64,000 nt of DNA from CAVSPO01 sp963730005 (GCA_963730005.1 CAVSPO010000013.1:62001-126000), one strand, 5' to 3'. Shown: positions 1 through 8,404, counted from the stretch's first letter. Made by a program: numbers and translations. The notes: generated from the sequence alone by a model not told the origin.

Positions 1-189
1 TTCCAGCTCTGCGGGCGTGACCGGGCAGGCGTCGTCCCGATCAGCACCGACGAGTACGGCCGCGGCAAGCAGCTTGCGCCCCGGCCGGTGCACAGCGCCC
101 TGGCCCTGGACAAGATCAAGGCCACCGGTTTCCGGCCGGCACCTGTTGCGGAGTCGCTGGCGGCCTACCTGGCTGCCCACCCAGCCTGA
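1..189 (+). CDS. rmlD: dTDP-4-dehydrorhamnose reductase, C-terminal part (cut by window start)
   Basis: Only the last 62 residues are present, open from the first base in frame 1 to a TGA at 187-189. They contain the end typical of RmlD-type reductases: a segment reading RPVHSALALDKIKATGF, then a helix closing with LAAYLAAH. RmlD reduces dTDP-4-dehydrorhamnose with NAD(P)H in the last step of dTDP-L-rhamnose synthesis in the cytoplasm. The gene could be a stand-alone rmlD or the tail of a fused RmlC-RmlD protein, common in actinobacteria; the visible part cannot decide. The rmlA gene 83 bases downstream on the same strand supports the assignment. Confidence 0.78.
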   Translation, partial: FQLCGRDRAGVVPISTDEYGRGKQLAPRPVHSALALDKIKATGFRPAPVAESLAAYLAAHPA

Positions 190-272
190 CAAGCGGTTGG
201 GTTTCTGGCGGTTCAGGTTCCTGGGGCGGCGGACGTTTGGGCTGGTGGGTGCCGGTGTGTCACGCTCATTGC

Positions 273-1142
273 ATGCGCGGAATCATCCTGGCCGGGGGGT
301 CCGGGACTCGGCTGAACCCCATCACGCTCGGCACCAGCAAACAGTTGGTGCCCGTGTACGACAAGCCGATGGTCTACTACCCGTTGTCGACCCTGATCCT
401 CGCCGGGATCCGCGACATCCTGGTCATCACCACCCCGCACGACATGCCCGCCTTCCAGCGGCTGCTCGGCGACGGGTCGGCGTTCGGGATCTCGCTGACC
501 TACGCGGTGCAACCCCAGCCCAACGGGCTGGCCCAGGCGTTCACCATCGGGGCCGACTTCATCGGGAATGACTCCGTTTCGCTGGTGCTGGGCGACAACA
601 TCTTCTACGGGCCCGGCCTGGGCACCCGGCTGCGGCGTTTTGAACTGCTCGACGGTGCTGCGGTCTTCGCCTACTGGGTGGCCAACCCGTCCGACTACGG
701 CGTGGTGGAGTTGGACGGCGCCGGGCACGCGCGGTCGTTGGAGGAGAAGCCGGCGCGCCCGAAATCCAATTACGCGGTGCCGGGGCTGTACTTCTACGAC
801 AACGACGTCGTCGAGATTGCCCAGGGGCTGGCGCCGTCGGCCCGCGGCGAGTACGAGATCACCGACGTGAACCTGGCCTACCTGCGCGCCGGCAAGCTCC
901 AGGTTGAGGTGTTGCCGCGTGGCACCGCCTGGCTCGACACCGGGACCTTCGACTCGCTGCTGGACGCCGGCAACTACATCCACACCCTGCAGAAGCGGCA
1001 GGGGCTGCAGGTTGGTTGCCCCGAAGAGGCTGCCTGGCGGATGGGTTTCCTCACTGACGACGAGCTGCGCCAACGGGCCGAGCCGCTCGTCAAGTCCGGG
1101 TACGGCAGCTACCTGCTCGATCAGCTGAGCCGGCCGCACTGA
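273..1142 (+). CDS. rmlA: glucose-1-phosphate thymidylyltransferase
   Basis: 289 residues, the usual length for the family. It makes dTDP-glucose from dTTP and glucose-1-phosphate, the first step of dTDP-rhamnose synthesis. The protein opens directly with the nucleotide-binding signature GIILAGGSGTRL, followed by the sugar-nucleotidyltransferase segment SKQLVPVYDKPMVYYPL; later segments GDNIFYG and EEKPARPKSNYAVPGLYFYD are typical RmlA. An in-frame codon at 237 would add 12 residues before the conserved start, so the ATG at 273 is preferred. It lies directly after the rmlD end, so both probably belong to one rhamnose operon. The next gene is convergent, 9 bases away. Confidence 0.95.
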   Translation: MRGIILAGGSGTRLNPITLGTSKQLVPVYDKPMVYYPLSTLILAGIRDILVITTPHDMPAFQRLLGDGSAFGISLTYAVQPQPNGLAQAFTIGADFIGNDSVSLVLGDNIFYGPGLGTRLRRFELLDGAAVFAYWVANPSDYGVVELDGAGHARSLEEKPARPKSNYAVPGLYFYDNDVVEIAQGLAPSARGEYEITDVNLAYLRAGKLQVEVLPRGTAWLDTGTFDSLLDAGNYIHTLQKRQGLQVGCPEEAAWRMGFLTDDELRQRAEPLVKSGYGSYLLDQLSRPH

Positions 1143-1151
1143 GTCATTGGG

Positions 1152-1775
1152 TCAGCTCGCCCGCAGCAGCGGCTCGAACCACCGCAACAACGGCGTGACC
1201 GCGTCCCACAAACCTGCGATCTCGGCCGTCGCCTGCTGCGTTCCCGCCGACGCCGGGCTGACCTCGTGCAGAAGGTACAGCGACTTGTGGCGCAGCAGCC
1301 GAATCCGGGGGTGGTCGACCGGGTAGCCGCGAGGGGCCGTCCTGAGCTGGTCGCCGAGCAACTGCCAGCCGTCCTTCTCCAGACCCGCGACGATCCGCGC
1401 CAGCCTGGTTCCGGTCAGCTCGTCGTCGACGGCCGCGCGGTAGGCGGCCAGCGTCTGGCGCTCGGCGTGGTACCAACCGCCGCCGGCGACGAAGTCGTCC
1501 GCGTTCACCTCGAAGTACCAGCCGCAGGCCGGGCCGGTCGACACCTGCGCACCCTGGTGGGTCTTGTACGGCGTCTTGTCGGCGCTGAACCGCAGGTCGC
1601 GGTGGGGGCGGTACACCTTGGCCGCACCGAATTTGTCGGCCAACCCGGCGGCAATCGCCTCGACCGGGGCGCGGACCTGCGCCTCGTAGCGCGCCTTGTT
1701 TGCTTGCCAGAACTCGCGAGTGTTGTCCAGCCGCAGTTCGGCGTAGAACGCCATGGCATCGTCCGGAAAGGTCAT
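1152..1775 (-). CDS. DUF2461 (TIGR02453) family protein
   Basis: 207 residues, matching the DUF2461 family in length and in its hallmark segments: an N-terminal FYAELRLDNTREFWQANK, then FGAAKVYRPHRDLRFSADKT and YKTHQGAQVSTG. The function of the family is not established; members are soluble and widespread in bacteria. The ATG at 1775 follows a strong AGGAGG; the frame is open further upstream to 1925 but that part looks non-coding. It stands alone, convergent with rmlA and divergent from a small acetyltransferase gene. Confidence 0.85.
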   Translation of the reverse strand: MTFPDDAMAFYAELRLDNTREFWQANKARYEAQVRAPVEAIAAGLADKFGAAKVYRPHRDLRFSADKTPYKTHQGAQVSTGPACGWYFEVNADDFVAGGGWYHAERQTLAAYRAAVDDELTGTRLARIVAGLEKDGWQLLGDQLRTAPRGYPVDHPRIRLLRHKSLYLLHEVSPASAGTQQATAEIAGLWDAVTPLLRWFEPLLRAS

Positions 1776-1860
1776 GATCCTCCTCGTTGCTGCCTCAGAC
1801 CACACCAACACGGTACCCAGCAGCACCGCCCTCACCAGTTCTGGTGCTGGGCGGGCCGGA

Positions 1861-1866
1861 TAGCAT
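1861..1866 (+). promoter_or_regulatory. -10 box TAGCAT, leaderless acetyltransferase gene
   Basis: TAGCAT followed by six bases and then the ATG at 1873, with no Shine-Dalgarno sequence between. This predicts transcription starting at or next to the start codon. Confidence 0.55.
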
Positions 1867-1872
1867 CCAAGC

Positions 1873-2181
1873 ATGAGCAAACGCGAGCCCAGCAACGACC
1901 AGATCGAGGTCACGAGCAACCCCAACCGGTCCTGCTACGAGGTGCGGGTGAACGGTGAATTCGCGGGCGTGTGCGAGTACCAGCTGACCGACGACGTGAT
2001 GGCCTTCACCCACACCGAGATCGACCCGGCGTTCGAAGGACGCGGCGTGGGATCGCAGCTGGTTCGCCAGGTGCTGGACGACGTCCGCGCCACAGGCGAG
2101 CGCAGAGTCCTTCCGGTCTGCCCGTTCGTCAAGCGCTGGATCCAGCGTCACCCCGATTACCAGGACCTTCTGCACAGCTGA
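1873..2181 (+). CDS. small GNAT-type N-acetyltransferase
   Basis: 102 residues. It resembles the short, stand-alone GNAT proteins of the YjdJ/Acetyltransf_CG type, which carry only the acetyl-CoA-binding core. Visible markers are the strand VNGEFAGVCEYQL, the segment FTHTEIDPAFEGRGVGSQLV, whose GRGVGS is the pyrophosphate-binding loop, and the C-terminal CPFVKRWIQRHPDYQDLL characteristic of this subgroup. The acceptor is unknown. A TAGCAT box sits six bases before the ATG, so the message may be leaderless. Confidence 0.85.
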   Translation: MSKREPSNDQIEVTSNPNRSCYEVRVNGEFAGVCEYQLTDDVMAFTHTEIDPAFEGRGVGSQLVRQVLDDVRATGERRVLPVCPFVKRWIQRHPDYQDLLHS

Positions 2182-2206
2182 GGGGCCTGCTTTCCGGGCG
2201 GCGTCA

Positions 2207-3424
2207 TCAGGCCTGCTCGACCAGCTCCTCCAGTGAAATCCCGGTGTCGCTGAGGCGCCCCGGTTCGATCCGGGCGCCGACGAGCTTGCGCAGTGTGGAG
2301 TTGACCTTGGCGATGTTCACATTCATCGCCGCGGTGACGCGCCCGGCTTCCAGCCAGAAGGCGATGAACGAGCCGTCGTCCACATTCCCGCGCAGCACCA
2401 CCTCGGCGCCGCGCCCGGCGTTGCCGACGTACTCCATGCTCAGGTCGTACTGGTCGGTGTAGAAGTACGGCTGCCAGTCGTATGTCTTCGGCTGTCCCAG
2501 GATGCTGAGCGCGGCCAGGCGCCCCTGCCGACGGGCGTTGTCCCAGTGCTCCACCCGCAGCCGGCGTCCGAGCAACGTGTTGTACGCGTTCGCGATGTCC
2601 CCGGCCGCCAGCACCGCAGGGTTGGCGGTGCGCAGGTGCTCGTCGACCTGGATGCCGTTGTCAACGGACAGTCCGGCGGCCTCGGCCAGGCCCGTGTTCG
2701 GGATGGCTCCCACGCCGACGAGCACCACGTCGGCGGGCAGCACCTCGTCGCCCACCCGCACCCCGGTGACCTGCCCGTCGGCACCCTCGAACCCGCTCAC
2801 GGCGACCTCGGTGCGGATGACGACGCCGTGATCGGTGTGCAGCCTCGCGAAATGCGCGGCGATGGTCTCGCCCAGGACGTTCAGCAGCGGCAGCTTGCCC
2901 ATCTCGAGCACCGTCACCGAGCAGCCGGCCAGACGTGCCGCGGCAGCCACCTCCAGACCGATCCAGCCGCCGCCCACCAGCACCAGCCGCCGCCCGGGCA
3001 GCAGGTTCGACCTCAGGGCGAGGCAGTCCTCCATGGTGCGTAGCGTCAGAATCCCGTTCAGGTTGGCTCCGGGCAGATCGACCGTGCGCGCGCGGGAGCC
3101 GGTGGCGATCACCAGCTGGTCGAACGGCACCGTCAGGCCCGATGCCAGCTGGACCCGGCGCCCCGTCAGGTCAAGCGCTGTGGCGGCATCCCCAAAGTGG
3201 GTGACGACGCCCGCGTCCTGGTAGTACTCCAGCGGGTGGACGATCAGCGACTCGGCCTCGGCCTTGCCCTGCAGCACCTCCTTGGACAGGCCGATCCGCT
3301 CGTACGGAGGATACTGCTCGGCCCCGATCAAGGTCAGTGAGCCGTCGAACCCCTCTTTGAGGAGCGTTTCGACCACCTTTGCGCTCGTCAGACCGGCGCC
3401 GACAACCACCACTGCGTCACTCAT
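2207..3424 (-). CDS. FAD-dependent NAD(P)H:ferredoxin/rubredoxin reductase-type oxidoreductase
   Basis: 405 residues with the two-dinucleotide-fold layout of the pyridine-nucleotide disulfide oxidoreductase superfamily. An FAD-binding VVVGAGLTSAK lies at the N-terminus, the NAD(P)H-binding LVLVGGGWIGLEVAAAARLAG near residue 150, and the second FAD contact VLAAGDIA near residue 270; a C-terminal reductase-type domain follows. This is the form of the reductases that pass electrons from NAD(P)H to ferredoxin, rubredoxin or Rieske oxygenases. No ferredoxin, rubredoxin or oxygenase gene is adjacent, so the partner is unknown. The start has AGGACC close by on the minus strand. Confidence 0.85.
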   Translation of the reverse strand: MSDAVVVVGAGLTSAKVVETLLKEGFDGSLTLIGAEQYPPYERIGLSKEVLQGKAEAESLIVHPLEYYQDAGVVTHFGDAATALDLTGRRVQLASGLTVPFDQLVIATGSRARTVDLPGANLNGILTLRTMEDCLALRSNLLPGRRLVLVGGGWIGLEVAAAARLAGCSVTVLEMGKLPLLNVLGETIAAHFARLHTDHGVVIRTEVAVSGFEGADGQVTGVRVGDEVLPADVVLVGVGAIPNTGLAEAAGLSVDNGIQVDEHLRTANPAVLAAGDIANAYNTLLGRRLRVEHWDNARRQGRLAALSILGQPKTYDWQPYFYTDQYDLSMEYVGNAGRGAEVVLRGNVDDGSFIAFWLEAGRVTAAMNVNIAKVNSTLRKLVGARIEPGRLSDTGISLEELVEQA

Positions 3425-3553
3425 GTCAGGTCCTTCCCCGGGTCGGGTCCTGCTGCCTGATGCGGCACGTCACAGAGGGATCCTGCGATCCTACCGTCGA
3501 CGTCGGGTGGCTGGGCCTGAGATGATGAGCGGGCATCGCGGAGGGAGGATTCC

Positions 3554-4387
3554 ATGGCCAGGCAACAGCATGCTTCGCCGGCGCAGCCCGCCAGGTTGGT
3601 CCGCGACCAGTACCACGCGAATGCCTGGATCGTGCGATTCAACGGCACCGACCAGAGCTTCATCGACCTGGACGACCCCACCCATCTGGAGTTCGACTAC
3701 GTCCAGCAGATCGGCCACCACCTCGACCTGCACGCGCCCCCAGGGCGCCGGATGGGAGTCGTGCACGTCGGGGGAGCGGGCATGACGCTGGCCCGCTATG
3801 TGGCAGCCACCCGCCCGCATTCGCCGCAGATCGTGCTCGAGCCGGACGTGGCGCTGACTGCCGAGGTGCGCGACACGGCCCCGCTGCCGCGCAACAGCGG
3901 CATCAAGGTGCGCCCCGTCGACGGCCGCTCCGGCCTCGCCGCGCTGCCCGACGACTACACGGACGTGGTGATCGTGGACGCGTTCGACGGCTCCAGCGTG
4001 CCGGGGGAGTTGGTGACCGTCGAGTGTTTCAGGGAGATCTCCCGCGTCCTGCACGGGGACGGGCTGCTGGTGCTCAACCTCGCCGACCAGGAACTGGGTT
4101 GGACGAAGGCCGTGATGGCAGGGTTGCAAGAGGTCTTCGGGCACACCAGCCTGAGCGCTGAACCCCGCACCTTCAAGGCCCGGCGCTACGGCAACCTGAT
4201 CGCCGGGGCGTCTGCGGCCGCGCTACCCCTGGACGAGCTGATCCGCCGGGCAGCCAGGTCCGCGTTCCCCTACCGGTTGCTGTCCGGTGCCGAGCTGCGC
4301 CGGTTCCTGGCCGGTGCCCGGCCGCACGCCGACGAGGCGCCGGTGTCCTCGCCCCGGCCCGAGCAGACCCTCACCTGGTACGGGTGA
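3554..4387 (+). CDS. spermidine synthase-like class I methyltransferase-fold protein
   Basis: 277 residues. The N-terminal strand region (residues 20-60) and the Rossmann core match the spermidine synthase-like family common in actinobacteria. The nucleotide-binding turn reads VVHVGGAGMTLARY, and DVVIVDAFDGSSVP carries the acidic motif IV region. The glycine-rich loop lacks the full GGGDG of true spermidine synthases, so polyamine synthesis is doubtful; it may be a degenerate or repurposed aminopropyltransferase fold. A very good RBS (GGAGGGAGG) precedes the ATG. The pseudo-sortase gene starts 55 bases downstream on the same strand and may be co-transcribed. Confidence 0.75.
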   Translation: MARQQHASPAQPARLVRDQYHANAWIVRFNGTDQSFIDLDDPTHLEFDYVQQIGHHLDLHAPPGRRMGVVHVGGAGMTLARYVAATRPHSPQIVLEPDVALTAEVRDTAPLPRNSGIKVRPVDGRSGLAALPDDYTDVVIVDAFDGSSVPGELVTVECFREISRVLHGDGLLVLNLADQELGWTKAVMAGLQEVFGHTSLSAEPRTFKARRYGNLIAGASAAALPLDELIRRAARSAFPYRLLSGAELRRFLAGARPHADEAPVSSPRPEQTLTWYG

Positions 4388-4442
4388 ATCGGTCGCCCCG
4401 GTGTGGCACGCTGGACGAGGTCCGAGCCAGGCAGGAGGCACC

Positions 4443-5111
4443 ATGGGGGAACAGCCACGAAAGCGTCGTCCGAGCGTCTTCGGGGTGACGGTGCTGGTGC
4501 TGGTGGTGGCCCTGTTTGCCGCGGCGGCGGTCGTGGCCTGGCAGCTGGTCGTGACACCGAGCCTCGCCCGGCCCAGGCAGGCCGCAGCGGTGGCGAGCTT
4601 CAACCAGGCCTGCGCCGTCGCGCAGCACTCCGGCTCCGGCGCCGGGACGGAGACGACGCCGCCCCCGGACGGCACCCCGATCGCGCTGCTGACCATGCCC
4701 TCGCTGGGTGTCACCGACCTGCCGGTGCTGGCGGGCACCCAGGCGCCGTCCCTGGGCAGCGGCGTCGGCTGGTACCCACAGGGTGCGCTGCCCGGCCAAG
4801 CCGGCAACTTCGCCGTCGCCGGCTACTCCGTCACCAACGGTGCACCGTTCGCGGACCTGCTGCTGCTCAACGAGGGCGACCAGGTGTTGGTGCGCACCTG
4901 CGACACCACGTTCATCTACCAGATCGACGTGGCGCCGCGGGAACTGACCGTGCGCGCCGACGACGGCTGGGTGCTGGACGCAGTGCCCGGTCAGCCTGGT
5001 CGGCTGGCCTCCACCGCACTGATCACCCTGACCACCAGCCAGGACAAGCTACCCACCGGTGACCTGGCCGTCGGCTTCGGGCATCTGGTGCAGCAGACCG
5101 CCGCCCGCTGA
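4443..5111 (+). CDS. class E sortase-fold protein lacking the catalytic His, Cys and Arg
   Basis: 222 residues. A basic N-terminus is followed by one membrane helix (about residues 12-37) and an extracytoplasmic domain that matches class E sortases along its length: PVLAGTQAPSLGSGVGWYPQ, ALPGQAGNFAVAG and NGAPFADLL. The expected catalytic His is Tyr128 (codon 4824-4826, context AVAGYSVTNGAPF). The expected Cys is Ser199 (codon 5037-5039, context LTLTTSQD in the fold's TLTTC position). No Arg appears at the usual place eight or so residues later (PTGDLAVGFG). The reading frame is intact, so a non-enzymatic role, such as binding of wall peptides or surface proteins, is more likely than transpeptidation. 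The start is chosen by the AGGAGG seven bases upstream. Confidence 0.8.
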   Translation: MGEQPRKRRPSVFGVTVLVLVVALFAAAAVVAWQLVVTPSLARPRQAAAVASFNQACAVAQHSGSGAGTETTPPPDGTPIALLTMPSLGVTDLPVLAGTQAPSLGSGVGWYPQGALPGQAGNFAVAGYSVTNGAPFADLLLLNEGDQVLVRTCDTTFIYQIDVAPRELTVRADDGWVLDAVPGQPGRLASTALITLTTSQDKLPTGDLAVGFGHLVQQTAAR

Positions 5112-5136
5112 GCTGGGACGCGCCGACGCGTGCCAG

Positions 5137-5142
5137 TAGGGT
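5137..5142 (+). promoter_or_regulatory. -10 box TAGGGT, leaderless pyrE
   Basis: TAGGGT, six bases, then the pyrE ATG. No Shine-Dalgarno sequence fits in the gap, so a leaderless transcript is inferred. Confidence 0.55.
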
Positions 5143-5148
5143 GAGCCC

Positions 5149-5697
5149 ATGTCCGATCGTGAAGAGCTTTGCGAACTCATCAAGGAGCTCGCCGTCCAGC
5201 ACGGCGACTTCACCCTGGCCAGCGGCAAGCGCGCCAGCTACTACGTCGACCTGCGCGCCGTCACCCTGGACGGGCGAGCTGCCCCGCTGATCGGACGCGT
5301 GATGCGCGACCTGACCAAGGATCTGGATTACGACGCCGTCGGTGGCCTGACGATGGGCGCCGATCCGGTGGCGTTGGCCATGGTGCACGCGGCTGCCGCT
5401 GCAGGTGAGCGGTTGGACGGGTTCGTGGTGCGCAAGGAGGCCAAGGACCACGGCACCGGCCGTCAGGTCGAGGGCCCCAGTGTGGCGGGACGCAAGGTCC
5501 TGGTCGTCGAGGACACCAGCACCACCGGCGGTTCCCCGCTGCGGGCGGTGGAGGCGGTCCGCAGGGCAGGTGCCGAGGTGGTTGCGGTCGCCGTCGTCGT
5601 GGACCGGTCTGCAGGGGCCGCCGAGGTCATCCGAGACGCCGGGCTCGACTATCACTACGCATACGGCCTGCAGGATCTGGGTTTGGACGAGCAGTAG
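5149..5697 (+). CDS. pyrE: orotate phosphoribosyltransferase
   Basis: 182 residues. It converts orotate and PRPP to orotidine monophosphate in de novo pyrimidine synthesis. The PRPP-binding loop reads VLVVEDTSTTGGS (residues about 118-130). The N-terminal FTLASGKRASYYVDLRAV and the flexible-loop region VVRKEAKDHGTGR are typical of the actinobacterial PyrE group. The other pyrimidine genes are not in this window. The upstream TAGGGT box suggests its own promoter and a leaderless message. Confidence 0.93.
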   Translation: MSDREELCELIKELAVQHGDFTLASGKRASYYVDLRAVTLDGRAAPLIGRVMRDLTKDLDYDAVGGLTMGADPVALAMVHAAAAAGERLDGFVVRKEAKDHGTGRQVEGPSVAGRKVLVVEDTSTTGGSPLRAVEAVRRAGAEVVAVAVVVDRSAGAAEVIRDAGLDYHYAYGLQDLGLDEQ

Positions 5698-5808
5698 CCC
5701 CTGTCCACTTGTCGGGGCACGCGGCTAGGCTGAAGGCACGGGTTCACCCCGCCCGGCCGCGCCTCAGTACCTCGCAGTGGTCGGTCCCAGAGCCGTTAGG
5801 AGACCCCC

Positions 5809-6576
5809 ATGGGTTGGATCATTGGCACTCTCGTCGTCGTCCTGGCGCTGGTGTGGTTCCTGCTGATCGGGCCGCACAACCAGCTGGTGCGCCAGCGCAA
5901 CACCGTCCAGGAGGCTTGGCGTCAGGTGGATGTCGAGCTGAACCGTCGCAGCGATCTCATCCCGAATCTGGTCAACACCGTCAAGGGCTATGCAACCCAC
6001 GAGCACAACACGCTTGAGGACATCGTCGCCCTGCGCAACCAGGCCCGGTCGCTGAGCACCACCAACGGCGTGCCCAGTCAGGCCCGCGCGGATGTCGAGC
6101 AGCAGCTGTCCGCCGCCGTCAGCCAGTTCCTGGTCACCGTCGAGGCGTATCCCGAGCTGAAGGCCAACGTCAACTTCCAGGAGCTGCAGCGCGAGCTCGT
6201 CGAAACCGAGGACCGCATCAGCAACGGTCGGCGTTACTACAACGCGGTGGTCTCCGACTACAACACCCGAGTCGAGAGCTTCCCGTCCAACCTGGTCGCC
6301 AACATGTTCGGGTTCCAGCGCGCCGGGTTCTTCGAGGTCACCGACCCCGCAGTGCTGGCCAGCCCGAAGGTGTCCTTCGACCAGATCGACTACCGCGGTT
6401 CGGCTCCCCAAGACGTGACTCCCGACCAGCCGCCCGCTGTCACCCAGGGCGGGGTCGACAACCCCGTCACTTGGCAGCAGCCGACCCCGCAGCCCGAGCA
6501 GGCACCCGCTGTGCGTCCCGACCAGCAGTTCGGTGGCCAGACCAATCCTGGTCAGGGTGGTACAACTCAGGTCTGA
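5809..6576 (+). CDS. lemA: LemA family membrane protein
   Basis: 255 residues. One N-terminal membrane helix (residues 3-21) is followed by the helical LemA domain with its diagnostic VQEAWRQVDVELNRRSDLIPNLV region and a run through HEHNTLEDIVALRNQAR. The last 60 residues are Pro/Gln-rich and probably disordered. LemA proteins have no firm biochemical role; they are often found next to DUF2207 or TPM-domain membrane proteins. Here a DUF2207 gene exists but lies 22 kb away at 28786. A strong inverted repeat downstream (6605-6643) probably ends the transcript. Confidence 0.9.
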   Translation: MGWIIGTLVVVLALVWFLLIGPHNQLVRQRNTVQEAWRQVDVELNRRSDLIPNLVNTVKGYATHEHNTLEDIVALRNQARSLSTTNGVPSQARADVEQQLSAAVSQFLVTVEAYPELKANVNFQELQRELVETEDRISNGRRYYNAVVSDYNTRVESFPSNLVANMFGFQRAGFFEVTDPAVLASPKVSFDQIDYRGSAPQDVTPDQPPAVTQGGVDNPVTWQQPTPQPEQAPAVRPDQQFGGQTNPGQGGTTQV

Positions 6577-6604
6577 TTTCTTGTGGGAATCCCGCAGACG
6601 ATTT

Positions 6605-6650
6605 CGTCGGGCTCCAGCGTCGGTTGCATGCTGGAGCCCGACGTCTGTTT
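6605..6650 (+). terminator. intrinsic terminator after lemA
   Basis: Perfect 13-bp inverted repeat, arms 6605-6617 and 6631-6643, around a 13-base loop. It is followed by TCTGTTT, a short T-rich tail. It separates lemA from the DUF368 gene. Confidence 0.7.
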
Positions 6651-6681
6651 GGCGTCACAGCCTTTTTGTCAGAAGGAATAC

Positions 6682-7728
6682 ATGAGCGAACGAGAACAGA
6701 AGACCGCGACCGTCACTGGTGGGGAGGGGCTGGGCGCGCGCCACGGCGCCGGCGACCCGGTGCTTCGCCCCGACAGCCCCAAGGCCTGGTTCGTGCGGCT
6801 GCTGAAGGGCATCGCCGTCGGTATCGGGTTCATCCTGCCGGGCCTGTCGGGCGGTGTGCTCGCTGTCATCTTCAACATCTATGACGAGATCATTCGTTTC
6901 CTGGCTGATGTCCGGAAGAACTTCGTCGCCAATGTCAAGTACTTCATTCCGGTGGGGATCGGTGGCGTCATCGGCGTCGTGCTGTTCGCGGTTGTCGTCG
7001 ACGCCGCCTTCGGCAAGTACGCGGCGCAGTTCACCTGCCTGTTCATCGGCTTCGTGATCGGGACCTTCCCGTCGTTGTACCGCAAGGCAGGGGTGCAGGG
7101 CCGCAGGTCCAGCCATGGCGTCATCATGGTGGCGTCCGCCATCCTGATCGCCGCGGTGATGGTCGTCGGCGGGCAGAGCCTCCTGCAGATTCCCCCGAGC
7201 ATCCCGGTGTGGTTCGGGTCCGGCGCGCTGATCGGCCTGGGCGTGATCGTGCCCGGCATGAGCCCCAGCAACTTCCTGATCTACTTCGGCCTCTACGACA
7301 AGATGGCCGAGGGCATCAAGAACTTCGACGCGTCGGTGTACCTGCCGTTGGCGCTTGGCCTGGTGGTCTGTGTGCTGGCCTTCGCCAAGGCAGCCAACTG
7401 GGCGTTCAACAACTACTACGCCGGCATGTACCACTTCATCCTCGGCATGGTGATCGGCTCCTCGCTGGCCATCTTCCCGACTGTCGTGTTCCCGGCTTTC
7501 AGCCCGCAGGGCCTGGCCGCCTCCGGCCTCAGCATGGTGGGCGCGGTGAGCTTTGCCGCAGCGCTGCTGGTCATCGGCATCGTCCTCTCGTACCTGTTCA
7601 GCAAGGTGGAGGACAGGGTCGAAGGCGACCAGGAGGAACCCGAACTGCAGCTGGCCGAAGCGGTGGCCGAGGCCGAAGATGCCGCCCTTCAGGAAGGCAC
7701 CCTGAGCCGGGTCGATGAGCAGCACTGA
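6682..7728 (+). CDS. DUF368 family membrane protein, probable polyprenyl-phosphate transporter (PopT family)
   Basis: 348 residues with about eight to ten membrane helices. The two family-defining PG-S loops are visible as an internal repeat: ILPGLSGGVLAVIFNIYDEI near residue 45 and VIVPGMSPSNFLIYFGLYDK near residue 190. DUF368 proteins have been identified in recent work as translocases that return undecaprenyl phosphate to the inner face of the membrane. The cytoplasmic C-terminal 35 residues are very acidic. The ATG at 6682 has AGAAGGA seven bases upstream; the frame is open further upstream but would run through the terminator. It overlaps the next gene by 14 bases, implying co-translation. 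Confidence 0.9.
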   Translation: MSEREQKTATVTGGEGLGARHGAGDPVLRPDSPKAWFVRLLKGIAVGIGFILPGLSGGVLAVIFNIYDEIIRFLADVRKNFVANVKYFIPVGIGGVIGVVLFAVVVDAAFGKYAAQFTCLFIGFVIGTFPSLYRKAGVQGRRSSHGVIMVASAILIAAVMVVGGQSLLQIPPSIPVWFGSGALIGLGVIVPGMSPSNFLIYFGLYDKMAEGIKNFDASVYLPLALGLVVCVLAFAKAANWAFNNYYAGMYHFILGMVIGSSLAIFPTVVFPAFSPQGLAASGLSMVGAVSFAAALLVIGIVLSYLFSKVEDRVEGDQEEPELQLAEAVAEAEDAALQEGTLSRVDEQH

Positions 7729-8404
7729 CGACGCCGACGAGCTCGACGTCTCCGTCGCCGTGCCGCGGGCGGCTCGCCCCGGAGCGGCGACGGGCGCCCC
7801 GGCGACCGAGCCCGCCGTCGGCGTCGGTCCACACCCTCTGCCGTGGCCGGACGACCCGCGGCTGGACCCGGAGTTGTTGCGCGACGGTGACCATCGCAAC
7901 GTGGTCGACCAGTACCGCTACTGGTTCGTTGAGGCGATCGTCGCCGACCTGGACACCCGACGGGCCCCGCTGCACGTCGCCATCCAGAACTGGGAGCACG
8001 ACTTCAACATCGGCTCCATCGTGCGCACCGCCAATGCCTTCAACGTGGCCGGGGTGCACATCGTCGGCAGACGCCGCTGGAACCGGCGCGGCGCGATGGT
8101 CACCGACCGCTACCTGAGCGTGTACCACCACCCCACGGTGGCGTCTCTGGTCGACTTCTGCACCGGCCACGGGCTGAGCCTGGTGGGGGTCGACAACATG
8201 CCCGGTTTCGTGCCGCTGGAGCGGGCGATCCTGCCCGAGCAGTGCTGTCTGGCGTTCGGTTCGGAGGGCCCTGGCCTGACCGACGAGCTGGTGGCGGCCT
8301 GCCAGCTGCGGGTCGCGATCACCCAGTACGGGTCGACGCGCTCGCTGAACGCGGGCGCGGCTGCCGCCATCGCCATGTACCAGTGGAGCCTCCAGCACCG
8401 GTGA
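7715..8404 (+). CDS. SpoU/TrmH-type RNA 2'-O-methyltransferase
   Basis: 229 residues. A 45-residue low-complexity N-terminus precedes the SPOUT domain. All three family motifs are present: NIGSIVRTANAFN (motif 1), FGSEGPGLTDEL (motif 2, SAM-binding knot) and ITQYGSTRSLNAGAAAAIAMYQW (motif 3). It probably 2'-O-methylates a tRNA or rRNA nucleotide; the exact site cannot be read from sequence. The start overlaps the DUF368 gene by 14 bases. A second SPOUT enzyme, RlmB-like, is encoded at 33178-34125. Confidence 0.88.
   Translation: MSSTDDADELDVSVAVPRAARPGAATGAPATEPAVGVGPHPLPWPDDPRLDPELLRDGDHRNVVDQYRYWFVEAIVADLDTRRAPLHVAIQNWEHDFNIGSIVRTANAFNVAGVHIVGRRRWNRRGAMVTDRYLSVYHHPTVASLVDFCTGHGLSLVGVDNMPGFVPLERAILPEQCCLAFGSEGPGLTDELVAACQLRVAITQYGSTRSLNAGAAAAIAMYQWSLQHR

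Noticed and set aside
3554..4387. True spermidine synthase
   Set aside because: The glycine-rich loop and acidic binding residues deviate from functional polyamine synthases, so only the fold is claimed.
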